From an uncultured Peptostreptococcaceae bacterium (GTDB taxonomy: Bacteria; Bacillota; Clostridia; Peptostreptococcales; Peptostreptococcaceae): 64,000 nt of DNA. Location of the stretch: positions 248,001 through 312,000 of the forward strand of contig CAMTIM010000043.1 of NCBI GenBank assembly GCA_947072565.1, in the 5' to 3' direction. Below, piece after piece: positions 46,204-54,407 of the stretch. The notes beneath the pieces are model-generated. The model had not been told where the DNA came from. It was given only the letters and a program-made list of their open reading frames with translations, and did no database searches. Each line of letters opens with the position of its first letter. The first letter of the stretch is position 1. The translations under genes and the position numbers were made by a program.

Positions 46204-48546
46204 TTATTCGAATTTATATAAATACTTTACAGTTTCATTCCTTATATGTTTATTTAATTCTTCAAACATATCATATCCTTGAATAGCATATTCTTTTACA
46301 GGATCCTTTTGACCAATAGCAGCTAGACCTATAACTTGTCTTAGCTGATCCATAGCATCAATGTGTTCTATCCAATAAGAATCAACAACTTCTAATAAAA
46401 CTTTTCTTTCTAGTTCCTTAAGCTTTTCAATACCAATTGACATTTTCTTCAAATCATAAACTCTTTTAGAAATTTCGTAAGTATATTCTATTATTTCATT
46501 TAGACCCATTTCATCCATTTTAGGTATTAATAAAGTATTCTCTGGCATAAATGTAGTATATAAGCTCTTTAAGTATCCATAATAATCTTTATTTTTATAT
46601 AAATACTTCTCAGCAGCTTCAGTTATAACTCTTTTAACTATTTCTTGAATTTGCTCATCTAAATTTTCATTATCTAATACCTTGTTTCTTTCAGCATAAA
46701 TAACTTTTCTTTGTTCATTTATAGTATCATCGTATTTTATAACGTTCTTTCTTATCTCAAAGTTACGTCCTTCTATTCCTCTTTGTGCCCTTTCGATCGC
46801 TTTCATCAAACTCTTACCTTCTAGTGCAGAATTTTCATCAGCATTCATTCTTTTCATTATCTTTTCTATACTTTTCCCACCATATAGTTTTATAACTTCA
46901 TCTTCTAAACTAACAAAGAATCTTGAAGTACCAGGGTCACCTTGACGTCCAGAACGACCTCTTAACTGATTGTCTATTCTTCTTGTTTCATGTCTTTCAG
47001 TCCCTATAACATAAAGTCCACCTAGTTCACATACCTTAGCTTCCTCTTCTTTATCAGAATCACCTAGAGATATATCAGTTCCACGACCAGCCATATTAGT
47101 AGCTATAGTTACAGAATTTAATTTACCAGCTTTTTTAACTATTTCAGCTTCTTTTTCATGATTTTTAGCATTTAATACTTCATGCTTTATTCCTTTTTTC
47201 TTAAGTAAACTCGATAAATGCTCTGATTTATCAATAGATACAGTACCAACTAATACAGGTTGTCCACTTTCATGTATCCTTGCTATTTCTTTAACTACCG
47301 CATCATATTTAGCTTCTTCAGTCTTAAACACTAAGTCATTTAAGTCTGCTCTAAGTATAGGCTTGTTAGTAGGTATAGTAACAACATTCATACTATAAGT
47401 AGATTGGAATTCTCCTTCTTCTGTTTTAGCAGTACCTGTCATTCCTGAAAGCTTAGAGTACATTCTAAAGAAGTTTTGGAAAGTTACAGTAGCTAAAGTC
47501 TTAGATTCTCTTTTTATTTCAACTTTTTCCTTAGCTTCTATAGCCTGATGAAGACCATCTGAATATCTTCTACCATCCATTATTCTTCCTGTAAATTCAT
47601 CTACTATCATTATTTCATTATTTTTAACCACATAATCTACATCTTTGTCCATTAATTTATATGCTCTTAAAGCTTGATTAATATGGTGACATATTTCTAT
47701 ATTCTCTATACTATTTATAGATTCTACTCCAAAGAAAGACTCTGCCTTAGTCATACCATCTTCACTAAGTGCTATAGTATTTTCTTTTTCATCTAATTCA
47801 TAATCATCTTCTACTAAAGTCTTTAGGAAAGCATCTGCTATATCATATAATTTAGTACTTTCATCTCCACTACCTGATATTATAAGTGGAGTTCTAGCTT
47901 CATCTATAAGTATAGAGTCAACTTCATCGACTATAGCATAATTTAATTTTCTTTGTACTTTATCTTCATTTCTAGTTACCATGTTATCTTTTAAATAATC
48001 AAATCCATATTCATTATTAGTACCATAAGTTATATCGCACTCATATTGAGCTTTCCTCTCAGTAGGATCTTGACCATTTACTATAACCCCTACACTCATA
48101 CCTAAAAATTCATACACAGGTTGCATAAGTTCTTTATCACGCTTAGCTAAATAATCATTAACAGTTATAACGTGAACTCCCATACCACTTAGCGCATTCA
48201 AGTAAACCGGAGCAACAGCAACTAAAGTTTTACCTTCTCCAGTTCTCATCTCAGCAATTTTACCTTGATGAAGTACAATCCCACCTATTAACTGTACTCT
48301 ATACTGGCGCATACCTAAAACTCTCTTTGAAGCTTCACGACAAACTGCAAATGCTTCAACTAATATATCATCTAGAGTTTCACCCCTACTTAATCTCTCC
48401 TTAAAAACATTTGTCATATTATTTAATTCATTATCACTTAATTTTTGTACAGACTCTTCTACTTCATCTATTTTATCAACTATCTTATTTAATATATTTA
48501 TTTCCGCTTCGTCTGACTTACTTAGTATCTTATCTAAAACTGACAT
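46204..48546 (-). CDS. secA2: accessory Sec ATPase SecA2
   Basis: The 780-residue protein starts after GGGGAGGAACTAC. Motifs are Walker A MRTGEGKTLVAVAP (about 99-112), DEVDSILIDEARTP (about 205-218), TVTFQNFFRMYSKLSGMTGTA-like (about 338-358) and GRGTDISLG and RQGDPGTSRFF. It is shorter than housekeeping SecA and lacks the C-terminal Cys-rich zinc motif, ending NETVKYLYKFE. Both traits and the position beside cwp genes fit C. difficile SecA2, which exports S-layer and Cwp proteins. The main SecA should lie elsewhere. Confidence 0.93.
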   Translation of the reverse strand: MSVLDKILSKSDEAEINILNKIVDKIDEVEESVQKLSDNELNNMTNVFKERLSRGETLDDILVEAFAVCREASKRVLGMRQYRVQLIGGIVLHQGKIAEMRTGEGKTLVAVAPVYLNALSGMGVHVITVNDYLAKRDKELMQPVYEFLGMSVGVIVNGQDPTERKAQYECDITYGTNNEYGFDYLKDNMVTRNEDKVQRKLNYAIVDEVDSILIDEARTPLIISGSGDESTKLYDIADAFLKTLVEDDYELDEKENTIALSEDGMTKAESFFGVESINSIENIEICHHINQALRAYKLMDKDVDYVVKNNEIMIVDEFTGRIMDGRRYSDGLHQAIEAKEKVEIKRESKTLATVTFQNFFRMYSKLSGMTGTAKTEEGEFQSTYSMNVVTIPTNKPILRADLNDLVFKTEEAKYDAVVKEIARIHESGQPVLVGTVSIDKSEHLSSLLKKKGIKHEVLNAKNHEKEAEIVKKAGKLNSVTIATNMAGRGTDISLGDSDKEEEAKVCELGGLYVIGTERHETRRIDNQLRGRSGRQGDPGTSRFFVSLEDEVIKLYGGKSIEKIMKRMNADENSALEGKSLMKAIERAQRGIEGRNFEIRKNVIKYDDTINEQRKVIYAERNKVLDNENLDEQIQEIVKRVITEAAEKYLYKNKDYYGYLKSLYTTFMPENTLLIPKMDEMGLNEIIEYTYEISKRVYDLKKMSIGIEKLKELERKVLLEVVDSYWIEHIDAMDQLRQVIGLAAIGQKDPVKEYAIQGYDMFEELNKHIRNETVKYLYKFE

Positions 48547-48648
48547 GTAGTTCCTCCCCTTACTTATTTTACTATCTTATTATACATTAATTTACATATT
48601 ATTTGTAATTAAATGTGTGTTTAATTAATCTATATTTTGTATATTTTA

Positions 48649-48677
48649 TAGACATATCAAAGGCATTATTGTATAAT
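48649..48677 (+). promoter_or_regulatory. promoter of candidate small RNA 2
   Basis: TAGACA (48649-48654) and TATAAT (48672-48677) with a 17-base spacer on the plus strand, divergent from secA2. Confidence 0.6.
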
Positions 48678-48683
48678 GATATT

Positions 48684-48758
48684 ACTAAAAAAATGAAAAC
48701 ATCTCTTTTTTTAGTATTTCTCACATTAAAAGGAGCTAGATTTTTCTAGCTCCTTTTT
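48684..48758 (+). ncRNA. candidate small RNA 2 beside secA2
   Basis: A predicted transcript of about 75 nt begins after the -10 box. It carries the shared 27-nt block at 48698-48724 and ends in a perfect 10-bp terminator (48731-48740 with 48745-48754, TTTT loop, U5). Its layout of promoter, block and terminator mirrors candidate RNA 1, on the other side of secA2. No ORF is apparent. Confidence 0.62.
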
Positions 48759-49123
48759 GCTAATTTAAAACTACATAACAACCTTATTTTTCCCGGTATG
48801 TTTAGTTTTATATATCTTTTACAACTATAAAAACGAAAATCTTTCTATAAAACAAAAAAGACTGTTTCCGTTACAGTCTTTTTTAATAGGGAGATTGAGA
48901 GTCCAAATACAATTCAATTGAATTGATATAGTATTTTTATCTTTTTAAATTTAATAAGGAACTCTGAGCTAAGCTCCTTTTTGTTATATTTTGTCTCTTC
49001 AAGTTGTCTATATATAAAATATAACATTATCTTACACAAAAATCTATAATAAAAATACTATTTTATAAAAAAATATCACTTTATTTTTTTATAAAATATC
49101 AAATAAAATCCAATTATTTTTTT
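48759..49123. other. non-coding interval downstream of the regulator gene
   Basis: About 365 bases hold no convincing ORF. They contain a bidirectional terminator at 48854-48884, a perfect 16-bp palindrome CAATTCAATTGAATTG (48910-48925) and a weaker GGA...TCC hairpin followed by T5 near 48958-48983. The function of the last two is unclear. Confidence 0.5.
48854..48884. terminator. bidirectional terminator downstream of the riboswitch-controlled regulator
   Basis: A 12-bp stem (48854-48865 with 48873-48884) with a seven-base loop and A6/T6 flanks. Confidence 0.8.
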
Positions 49124-49753
49124 CTATAAATTAGCGCATTTTTGATTGTATTTTTCTTTAAAGTAAATAATAATATTTTTCCTATTTCTAAGGTTTAATT
49201 TAACTAGTATACTACTTATATGTTTTTTAACAGTATATTCAGTTATATATAAATGCTCAGCTATTTCTTTATTGCTATATCCATTTCCAACTTCTTCTAG
49301 TATTTCATTTTCTCTATTAGTTAAAGTTTCACACTCAACATACTCTTCTTGCAATATATTTTGCAATAAATCTATATCATAAAACTTTTTTCCCTTTTCA
49401 ATAATACTATTTACCTTGTCCATAAAATCCTCTTTTTCTGATATATTAAGTATATATCCATCCACACCTTGTTTTATAGACATAGTGCATACTTCTTTAC
49501 TTCTATGTAAATCTAGTACTACTATTTTATTTGCACATATACCATCTTTCATAGCTTCTATATATTTCATATTTTCCTTTTGTATATCTAATATCATGCA
49601 GTTAACTTTAGATATTTCAATTTTTTTTAAATTTTTCTCTAAATCTAAAAAATTTGATGCTAATATTTTAGTTTCCATGCCGTACTTTTTATTGAATATA
49701 TTATATAGTGCATCCCTCACTATAAATGAATCTGATACTATCAATATTCCCAT
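49124..49753 (-). CDS. LuxR-type regulator with receiver-like domain, c-di-GMP riboswitch-controlled
   Basis: The start is ATG 49753 with ATGGGGGTAT upstream. The 209-residue product has a receiver-like domain (about 1-120), which keeps an Asp in CMILDIQKE (about 51-59) but has Asn where receivers usually have the conserved Lys (GYILNIS). A LuxR/NarL HTH follows (about 143-200) with LTNRENEILEEVGNGYSNKE and TVKKHISSILVKLNL. It may therefore not respond to phosphorylation. The c-di-GMP-II riboswitch and terminator upstream should set its level. It is paralogous to the next gene, and its target is probably the matrix operon. Confidence 0.88.
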   Translation of the reverse strand: MGILIVSDSFIVRDALYNIFNKKYGMETKILASNFLDLEKNLKKIEISKVNCMILDIQKENMKYIEAMKDGICANKIVVLDLHRSKEVCTMSIKQGVDGYILNISEKEDFMDKVNSIIEKGKKFYDIDLLQNILQEEYVECETLTNRENEILEEVGNGYSNKEIAEHLYITEYTVKKHISSILVKLNLRNRKNIIIYFKEKYNQKCANL

Positions 49754-49797
49754 TTTTATACCCCCATGATTTTTCAAACAAATAATATTTGGACTAC

Positions 49798-49835
49798 AAA
49801 AAAACCGGCAATCCCCCTTTTTAGAGATGCCGGTT
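49798..49835 (-). terminator. expression-platform terminator of the c-di-GMP-II riboswitch
   Basis: The arms AACCGGCA (minus strand, 49835-49828) and TGCCGGTT (49810-49803) pair across a 17-base loop and are followed by a U-run. The 5' arm is also the 3' end of the aptamer, so the two folds compete. Confidence 0.82.
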
Positions 49836-49896
49836 GCACTAGTAACTTCATATACCCCAAGTGCCCATATACAGGATATACTTCATCGTTTCATTC
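49828..49896 (-). promoter_or_regulatory. cyclic di-GMP-II riboswitch aptamer
   Basis: On the minus strand the segments GAAACGATGAAG, ATGGGCACTTGGGG, GAAGTTACTAGTGCAACCGG follow in the order and spacing of the known clostridial c-di-GMP-II aptamer (pattern GAAACnATGAnG ... TGGGCACTTG ... GTTAnTAGTGCAACCG). GGGCAC and GTGC form the expected pseudoknot partners. The terminator overlapping its 3' end implies that ligand binding blocks termination, an ON switch, as usual for this class. It lies in the leader of the LuxR-type regulator gene. Confidence 0.92.
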
Positions 49897-49989
49897 TTTC
49901 TTATATCATATATAATATCATATTACCTCTTATTTTTCTGTTTTTTCATACGTCAAATTATCTTATTTTGTATCATTTTTCTTGTTTTT

Positions 49990-50598
49990 TTAATTTATAC
50001 TTCCATCTTTGTATCTTATTATTATATCCTGTCTATTTTTCAAATTTAACTTATTAAATATACTGCTAAGATGCTTTTTTATAGTAAATTCTGTAACACT
50101 TAAATTGTTAGCTATTTCTCTATTATTTAATCCCTTTGCTACTTGAGCTACAACTTCATTTTCTCTATTTGTCAAAGCATCATTTGTATTTAAATTTTTA
50201 CTACTTAAAGTCTTTTGTATTATAGAAGCATCATAATATTTTTTCCCCAACATAACTTTATGTAATATATACTCAAACTCATGATTATCTTCTAAACCAG
50301 TTATATATCCATCTACATTTAGCTTAATAGCTTTATTACACAGTTTTTCATTTTCTAATAAATCTAATACTATTATTTTCAATTTATTGTTTATTGTTTT
50401 ATATTTTGTTGCAACTTCAACTTCCTTCATTTTATCTTTATTTATGTCTATAAATATCAAATCAAGTGATTTCAATTTTTCTTCAACAGTATTTATGTTT
50501 TTAGTAGCCTCTACTTGACCACTACTAAACATACTTCTAAATAAAGATGATATTGCTTCTTTTACTATAAATGATTCTGATATAATTAATGTATCCAT
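49990..50598 (-). CDS. LuxR-type regulator with receiver-like domain, second copy
   Basis: The 202-residue product starts after AGGGGAATAGCT. It has a receiver-like domain (about 1-115, Asp kept in LIFIDINKDK; Gly at the usual Lys place in GYITGLED) and a LuxR HTH (about 138-195, LTNRENEVVAQVAKGLNNREIANNLS). It is clearly paralogous to the regulator at 49124. No riboswitch was found in its 150-base leader. It follows the sortase gene in the same direction and may be expressed with the cluster or alone. Confidence 0.87.
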   Translation of the reverse strand: MDTLIISESFIVKEAISSLFRSMFSSGQVEATKNINTVEEKLKSLDLIFIDINKDKMKEVEVATKYKTINNKLKIIVLDLLENEKLCNKAIKLNVDGYITGLEDNHEFEYILHKVMLGKKYYDASIIQKTLSSKNLNTNDALTNRENEVVAQVAKGLNNREIANNLSVTEFTIKKHLSSIFNKLNLKNRQDIIIRYKDGSIN

Positions 50599-50748
50599 AG
50601 CTATTCCCCTTTATTAATATACCTTTTTTAAGTTTTACTTATTTTATTAAACTCTAGTATATTACACTATATATTCTAAAAAAAACATTTAAACGTTAAA
50701 TAATATTACTTTATAATCATTATAATTTAAATTTTTTTAAAATTCATA

Positions 50749-51318
50749 TTATATTTTTCCTTTTATTATTAACCTGTGTGTTCCCAAATATTTCGGCGTA
50801 CAAGTAATTAATGTTATATTTTTCTCATTATTTTTTGAATTTAGAACTTCTACTTTATCCGGAGTAACCACTTCTAAGCTAGATACTGTATATGTATAAA
50901 TATCATCCTTAGTAGTCATCTTTATCTTGTCTCCACCTTCAAGCTTGTCTAAGTTGCTAAAAAACTTATTGTAGGTATAATTTCTATGACCTGCTACTGC
51001 AAAATTACCGATTTCTCCAGGCATTACACTTTCTTTGAAATGACCTACTGCATAGTTTAGAGTTTCTTCATCTGTACCCTCTTGTATTGCTACTTTTAGG
51101 TTTATCTTAGGTATCTCTAATATTCCTATTATATCTTTAGGTATATTTTTATTATTTTGCGCATTTTTGGGTTCTTCTATATAAGAAGATTGTATTGCTT
51201 TTTCATATTTATCCACTATTTCATTGTTTGATTTCTCTACATCATAACTTAAATAAGTTGTCATAGATAATATTAATATCCCCGTTAATATTAAACACTT
51301 TGATACTATTTTTCTCAT
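50749..51318 (-). CDS. class D-like sortase
   Basis: The 189-residue protein has an N-terminal signal anchor (about 5-25). The sortase domain has GILEIPKINLKVAIQEGT (about 65-82), the catalytic His in FAVAGHRNYTYN (about 107-118), the catalytic Cys in ITLITCTPKYLGTHRLII (about 166-183) and the Arg in the same strand. A class D-type enzyme cleaves an LPxTG-like motif and joins the protein to the wall. The operon encodes an LPQTG protein, its evident substrate. Only 24 bp separate it from sipW. Confidence 0.93.
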   Translation of the reverse strand: MRKIVSKCLILTGILILSMTTYLSYDVEKSNNEIVDKYEKAIQSSYIEEPKNAQNNKNIPKDIIGILEIPKINLKVAIQEGTDEETLNYAVGHFKESVMPGEIGNFAVAGHRNYTYNKFFSNLDKLEGGDKIKMTTKDDIYTYTVSSLEVVTPDKVEVLNSKNNEKNITLITCTPKYLGTHRLIIKGKI

Positions 51319-51342
51319 TTAATTTCCTCTTTTTATAAATAA

Positions 51343-51849
51343 TTAATCTCTGTTATATAACAATATTATTATTGCCCCTAACATTAGCTCTATCGCAATT
51401 ACCATTGGCTTAGCTAAAAACTGTATTATATATCCTGCATTTGGTATATCAAATAAAACTTTTCCTATTATATTGTCGTTACTTACTGCAAAAGAATCTG
51501 CTGCATTGTTATTATCACCTTTTGTTATATATCCATCTTTTGTTTTATCTATTATTCTATGAGTTACTATTTCATCACCATCTCTAAAAGTTATAATATC
51601 TCCTTCTTTAATATTCGCTCTATTTTTATGAAGGCTTACAACTAAATCTCCAGGATAAAACTCTGGCTCCATACTCCCTGATAAAACTGTATAGTTTCTA
51701 AATCCTATTAACTTATATGCCGCTTCTGATCTTGCTGATAAAGTGTTTAACAGTAAAATCATGCACGCTATAATCGAAAAATAATATATAAATGTTGATA
51801 TTTTTTCTTTTGTGCTACCCTTTGATTTACTTATATTTGCTATATTCAT
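51343..51849 (-). CDS. sipW: SipW-type (ER-like) signal peptidase I
   Basis: The 168-residue protein has two membrane helices (about 20-42 and 145-165). Catalytic serine is in YTVLSGSMEPEFYPGDLV (about 54-71), and the archaeal/ER-type His in EIVTHRIIDKTKDGYITKGDNN (about 93-114) replaces the usual bacterial Lys. In Bacillus, SipW processes TasA and TapA. The genes just upstream encode proteins with SipW-type signal peptides, so it should serve them. A 67-bp gap follows the Pro-rich protein gene. Confidence 0.94.
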   Translation of the reverse strand: MNIANISKSKGSTKEKISTFIYYFSIIACMILLLNTLSARSEAAYKLIGFRNYTVLSGSMEPEFYPGDLVVSLHKNRANIKEGDIITFRDGDEIVTHRIIDKTKDGYITKGDNNNAADSFAVSNDNIIGKVLFDIPNAGYIIQFLAKPMVIAIELMLGAIIILLYNRD

Positions 51850-51916
51850 GGTTCTCCCCTTTTATAGTTAAAAAAGAAGGATATAGCTGTTTAGCTCCTT
51901 CTTTTTTAACAACATT

Positions 51917-52696
51917 TTATATCTCTGTTTGTTCTGTACTTTCAACTTTTGGTGTTTCTGGCGTTACTTCAGGTTTAACATCCGGCTTAACGTCTGGTTT
52001 TGGTTCAACAGGTACTTCCACCTCTGGTTTTTGAGTTGGTTTTTCTCCAGGTGTTGATGGAGTTTCTTCTGGTTTAGTTTCCGGTTTTGGCTCAGTTGGA
52101 TCCTCTGGTTTTTCTACACTAGGTGGATCTGTTTCTGGTTTTATAGCATCATCTGGCTTTATTGGTAAATCATCCTCTACAATAAGTGGCTTACTCTCAA
52201 TCATTTTCCAGAATGCATATAAATCATCCTCATCCTTATCCTTATCCTTTTGTATCAATGAAATTTTATACATATCTACTCTATCTTTATAATGTATCTT
52301 TATTGTCACAGTGTCTTTTGATGGCATTTTAGTATCTATATGATTTATTTCTATATGCTGATTAAATTTAATTTCTATTTCTTTATCATCTCTATCTAAT
52401 GTAGCTGAATGTGAAGTTTTATTAAATTCACCGCTACCAGATAAAAATTCAATCTTTTCAATATCTGATACATGTATACCAGTACTTTCTAACTTAAGTT
52501 CTAACTCTTTACCATCATCAATTTCAGCTTCTGTCTCAATTGTTGGCTGTGTTGGTTTTTCCTCTACCAATTTGCCAATTCTTAATACATTAGATTTAGT
52601 AGCACTATCTGAAAAACAGCTATAACCTAAGCAACTTCCAGTAAAAAATATCGATATACCAAGCCCCAAGGCAATAAACTTACTATTAACTTTCAT
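51917..52696 (-). CDS. exported proline-rich protein with SipW-type signal
   Basis: The 259-residue product begins with a signal like camelysins (FIALGLGISIFFTGSCLGYSCFSDS, ending in SATKSNVLRIGKL). A beta-rich domain follows (about 50-155). The last 90 residues are Pro/Glu/Lys-rich with EKPxxP-type tandem repeats. It has no LPxTG or membrane helix at the C-terminus. It overlaps the upstream gene by 11 bases, so it is translationally coupled. It may be a minor matrix or linker subunit, like TapA in Bacillus; that is inference. Confidence 0.8.
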   Translation of the reverse strand: MKVNSKFIALGLGISIFFTGSCLGYSCFSDSATKSNVLRIGKLVEEKPTQPTIETEAEIDDGKELELKLESTGIHVSDIEKIEFLSGSGEFNKTSHSATLDRDDKEIEIKFNQHIEINHIDTKMPSKDTVTIKIHYKDRVDMYKISLIQKDKDKDEDDLYAFWKMIESKPLIVEDDLPIKPDDAIKPETDPPSVEKPEDPTEPKPETKPEETPSTPGEKPTQKPEVEVPVEPKPDVKPDVKPEVTPETPKVESTEQTEI

Positions 52697-53378
52697 TATT
52701 ATTGCCTCCCTTGCTATTTATTTGAATTGCATCTACCTCTGTATCAAATTCAAATTGTCTTTCTTGAAGGCTTTTCATTTGTTCCTCTGATAATCCATCT
52801 TTTATAGACATGCTAACGCTACAATCTAATTTTTGATTTGGATCTAATGATACTATTTTTTTGCCATTGCTATAAATTAATTCTTTACTTTCCATATTTA
52901 TAAGATCATTAAATGTATTTATGCTATATCCTTTTGGTATAACAGCTTTGCCATTATAACTTATATTCAATGTACAACTAAGATTTTCTAATTGTGAAGA
53001 ATTAATTCTATTAATATTTTTATAAATACCCGAGGCTATATGTTCCTTGAGGCTTTTATTATTTTTCATACTATTTTGAGAAAATCCTAAAGCTACATTT
53101 TGCTTAAGACTGCCATTATTTTTTATGCTAAATGTTTGTGTAACACATTTATTATTTTTATCTAAACTAATATCTAAGCTACCTGATATATCTGTATTTA
53201 AGTTACCCATAGTTATTACTAAATCATTTTTGGCATTTGCTTTATCTACAAAATAAGCATAACTTCCCATACTCCCTAACGCACCAATAGTTAAAGCTAG
53301 TGATAATCCACCTATAGTTGCTTTTACTTTATACTTAGATTTACGTTTATTTGACTTTAGCTTCACCATTCTACTCAT
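52686..53378 (-). CDS. TasA/camelysin-like protein, second
   Basis: The start ATG 53378 follows AAAGGAGG by eight bases. The 230-residue product has a basic N-terminus, a SipW-type signal (TIGGLSLALTIGALGSMGSYAYFVDKAN) and the shared mature start NDLVITMGNLNTDI. That start is also seen in the protein at 54408 (NNLVITMGNLDINT). The rest is beta-rich with three Cys. The gene overlaps its upstream neighbour by eight bases. Camelysin/TasA-family proteins form extracellular fibres or act as surface proteins in Bacillus. Confidence 0.85.
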   Translation of the reverse strand: MSRMVKLKSNKRKSKYKVKATIGGLSLALTIGALGSMGSYAYFVDKANAKNDLVITMGNLNTDISGSLDISLDKNNKCVTQTFSIKNNGSLKQNVALGFSQNSMKNNKSLKEHIASGIYKNINRINSSQLENLSCTLNISYNGKAVIPKGYSINTFNDLINMESKELIYSNGKKIVSLDPNQKLDCSVSMSIKDGLSEEQMKSLQERQFEFDTEVDAIQINSKGGNNNES

Positions 53379-54342
53379 CAGATTTTCCTCCTTTATCAGA
53401 AGATTTTCTATCTAATGCTATGCCTAATCCAGCTACAGCTACTCCCAAAATAGTAAGAGTAGTGGAGTTTACTATACTACCTGTTTGAGGTAATTTATCA
53501 GTTAGCCCGCCTACATTACTTCCATTATTGTCATTTGGTTTATCTGGCTTACTTGGGTTTGTTGGTTTATCTGGAAATACTGGTTTATCTGGAAGTATCG
53601 GCTTATCTGGGAATATAGGTTTATCAGGGTCTATCGGCTTATCTGGATCTGTTGGTTTATCCGGATTTGTCGGCTTATCTGGGTTAGTTGGTTTGTCTGG
53701 GTCTGTAGGCTTATCTGGGTCCGTTGGTTTGTCTGGGTCTGTAGGCTTATCCGGGTCCGTTGGTTTGTCTGGGTTTGTTGGTTTATCTGGATTTGTTGGC
53801 CTATCTGGATCTGTAGTTCCTCCCCCGCCTCCAGTACTTGTTAGATTGTATACAGTCCCTAAGCTAAATACTTTTGATAATGATTGTGCATCATTTCCAA
53901 TAGCCTCATTCATATCTATAGTCATATCAAATGCTTGCTCTTGACCTGGATATATAGACACATTGTTTTTTAAATTAACTCCATTTTTTTCGCCTAACAT
54001 ATCTTTTAATCCTGATTTAACATTGTTTGATTCATTTCCTGTTTGCTTTATAGTTATATCTGTATATTTAGCCACTTCTTCAAAACCCTTTGATAAACTA
54101 GGCTTTTCACCAACAGTCTTTGATTTTTCCATCATATATATTTTATCAACAGTCATCTTTTGATCTGTATTATTTTTTATAACAAACTTTATTACTTCTG
54201 ACGCTCCTGGCTTTAATAAATTATTTGGTTGCTGATATATTTGTATAGATACCTTTGGTGATGCAAATGATGGAACTGTAATACTTATACAAATAATACA
54301 ACTTACCGCTAATGATTTCACTATTCTTTTTATATTTTTCAT
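53371..54342 (-). CDS. LPQTG-anchored surface protein with hexapeptide repeats
   Basis: The 323-residue protein has a standard signal peptide (1-28, ending FASPK) and a beta-rich domain (about 30-165). Fifteen hexapeptides of pattern T-(D/N)-P-D-K-P follow (residues 177-266). The sortase motif LPQTG lies at 284-288, with a hydrophobic helix (about 296-312) and a positive tail containing RK. The repeat part is a stalk to display the domain away from the wall. The only sortase seen in the window is four genes downstream in the same run. Confidence 0.92.
   Translation of the reverse strand: MKNIKRIVKSLAVSCIICISITVPSFASPKVSIQIYQQPNNLLKPGASEVIKFVIKNNTDQKMTVDKIYMMEKSKTVGEKPSLSKGFEEVAKYTDITIKQTGNESNNVKSGLKDMLGEKNGVNLKNNVSIYPGQEQAFDMTIDMNEAIGNDAQSLSKVFSLGTVYNLTSTGGGGGTTDPDRPTNPDKPTNPDKPTDPDKPTDPDKPTDPDKPTDPDKPTNPDKPTNPDKPTDPDKPIDPDKPIFPDKPILPDKPVFPDKPTNPSKPDKPNDNNGSNVGGLTDKLPQTGSIVNSTTLTILGVAVAGLGIALDRKSSDKGGKSDE
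53545..53814 (-). repeat. 18-bp tandem repeats coding T-(D/N)-P-D-K-P units
   Basis: Fifteen in-frame 18-bp units encode the stalk of the LPQTG protein. Central units are near identical in pairs, while the outer ones (IFPDKP, ILPDKP, VFPDKP) have diverged. Such repeats can change number by slippage. Confidence 0.9.
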
Positions 54343-54359
54343 TTAACCACCTTTTTAAA

Positions 54360-54387
54360 AAAAGCATCCTTATATAAGAATGCTTTT
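54360..54387 (-). terminator. intra-operon terminator after the first TasA-like gene
   Basis: A 12-bp stem with one mismatch (54360-54371 with 54376-54387) and a U-run on the minus strand lies 20 bases past the TasA-like stop and just before the next gene's ribosome site. It likely lets only part of transcription continue. Confidence 0.75.
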
Positions 54388-54407
54388 ATTTTATACAATA
54401 ACTTTAC

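Noticed and set aside
43810-48546. Window being C. difficile itself
   Set aside because: The genes expected beside secA2 (slpA, cwp84, cwp66, cwp2) are absent and a TasA/sortase cluster is present; only part of the order matches.
48910-48925. 16-bp palindrome CAATTCAATTGAATTG as an operator
   Set aside because: It is perfect but made of A/T-rich simple sequence, stands alone, and no promoter overlaps it convincingly.
53545-53814. Tandem repeats as a possible CRISPR array
   Set aside because: Repeats are 18 bp, contiguous, in frame and code a Pro-rich stalk; no spacers.
53528-53944. Long plus-strand ORF of Gly/Ser/Leu repeats
   Set aside because: It is the antisense reading of the 18-bp repeats of the LPQTG protein; no ribosome site and no own signals.
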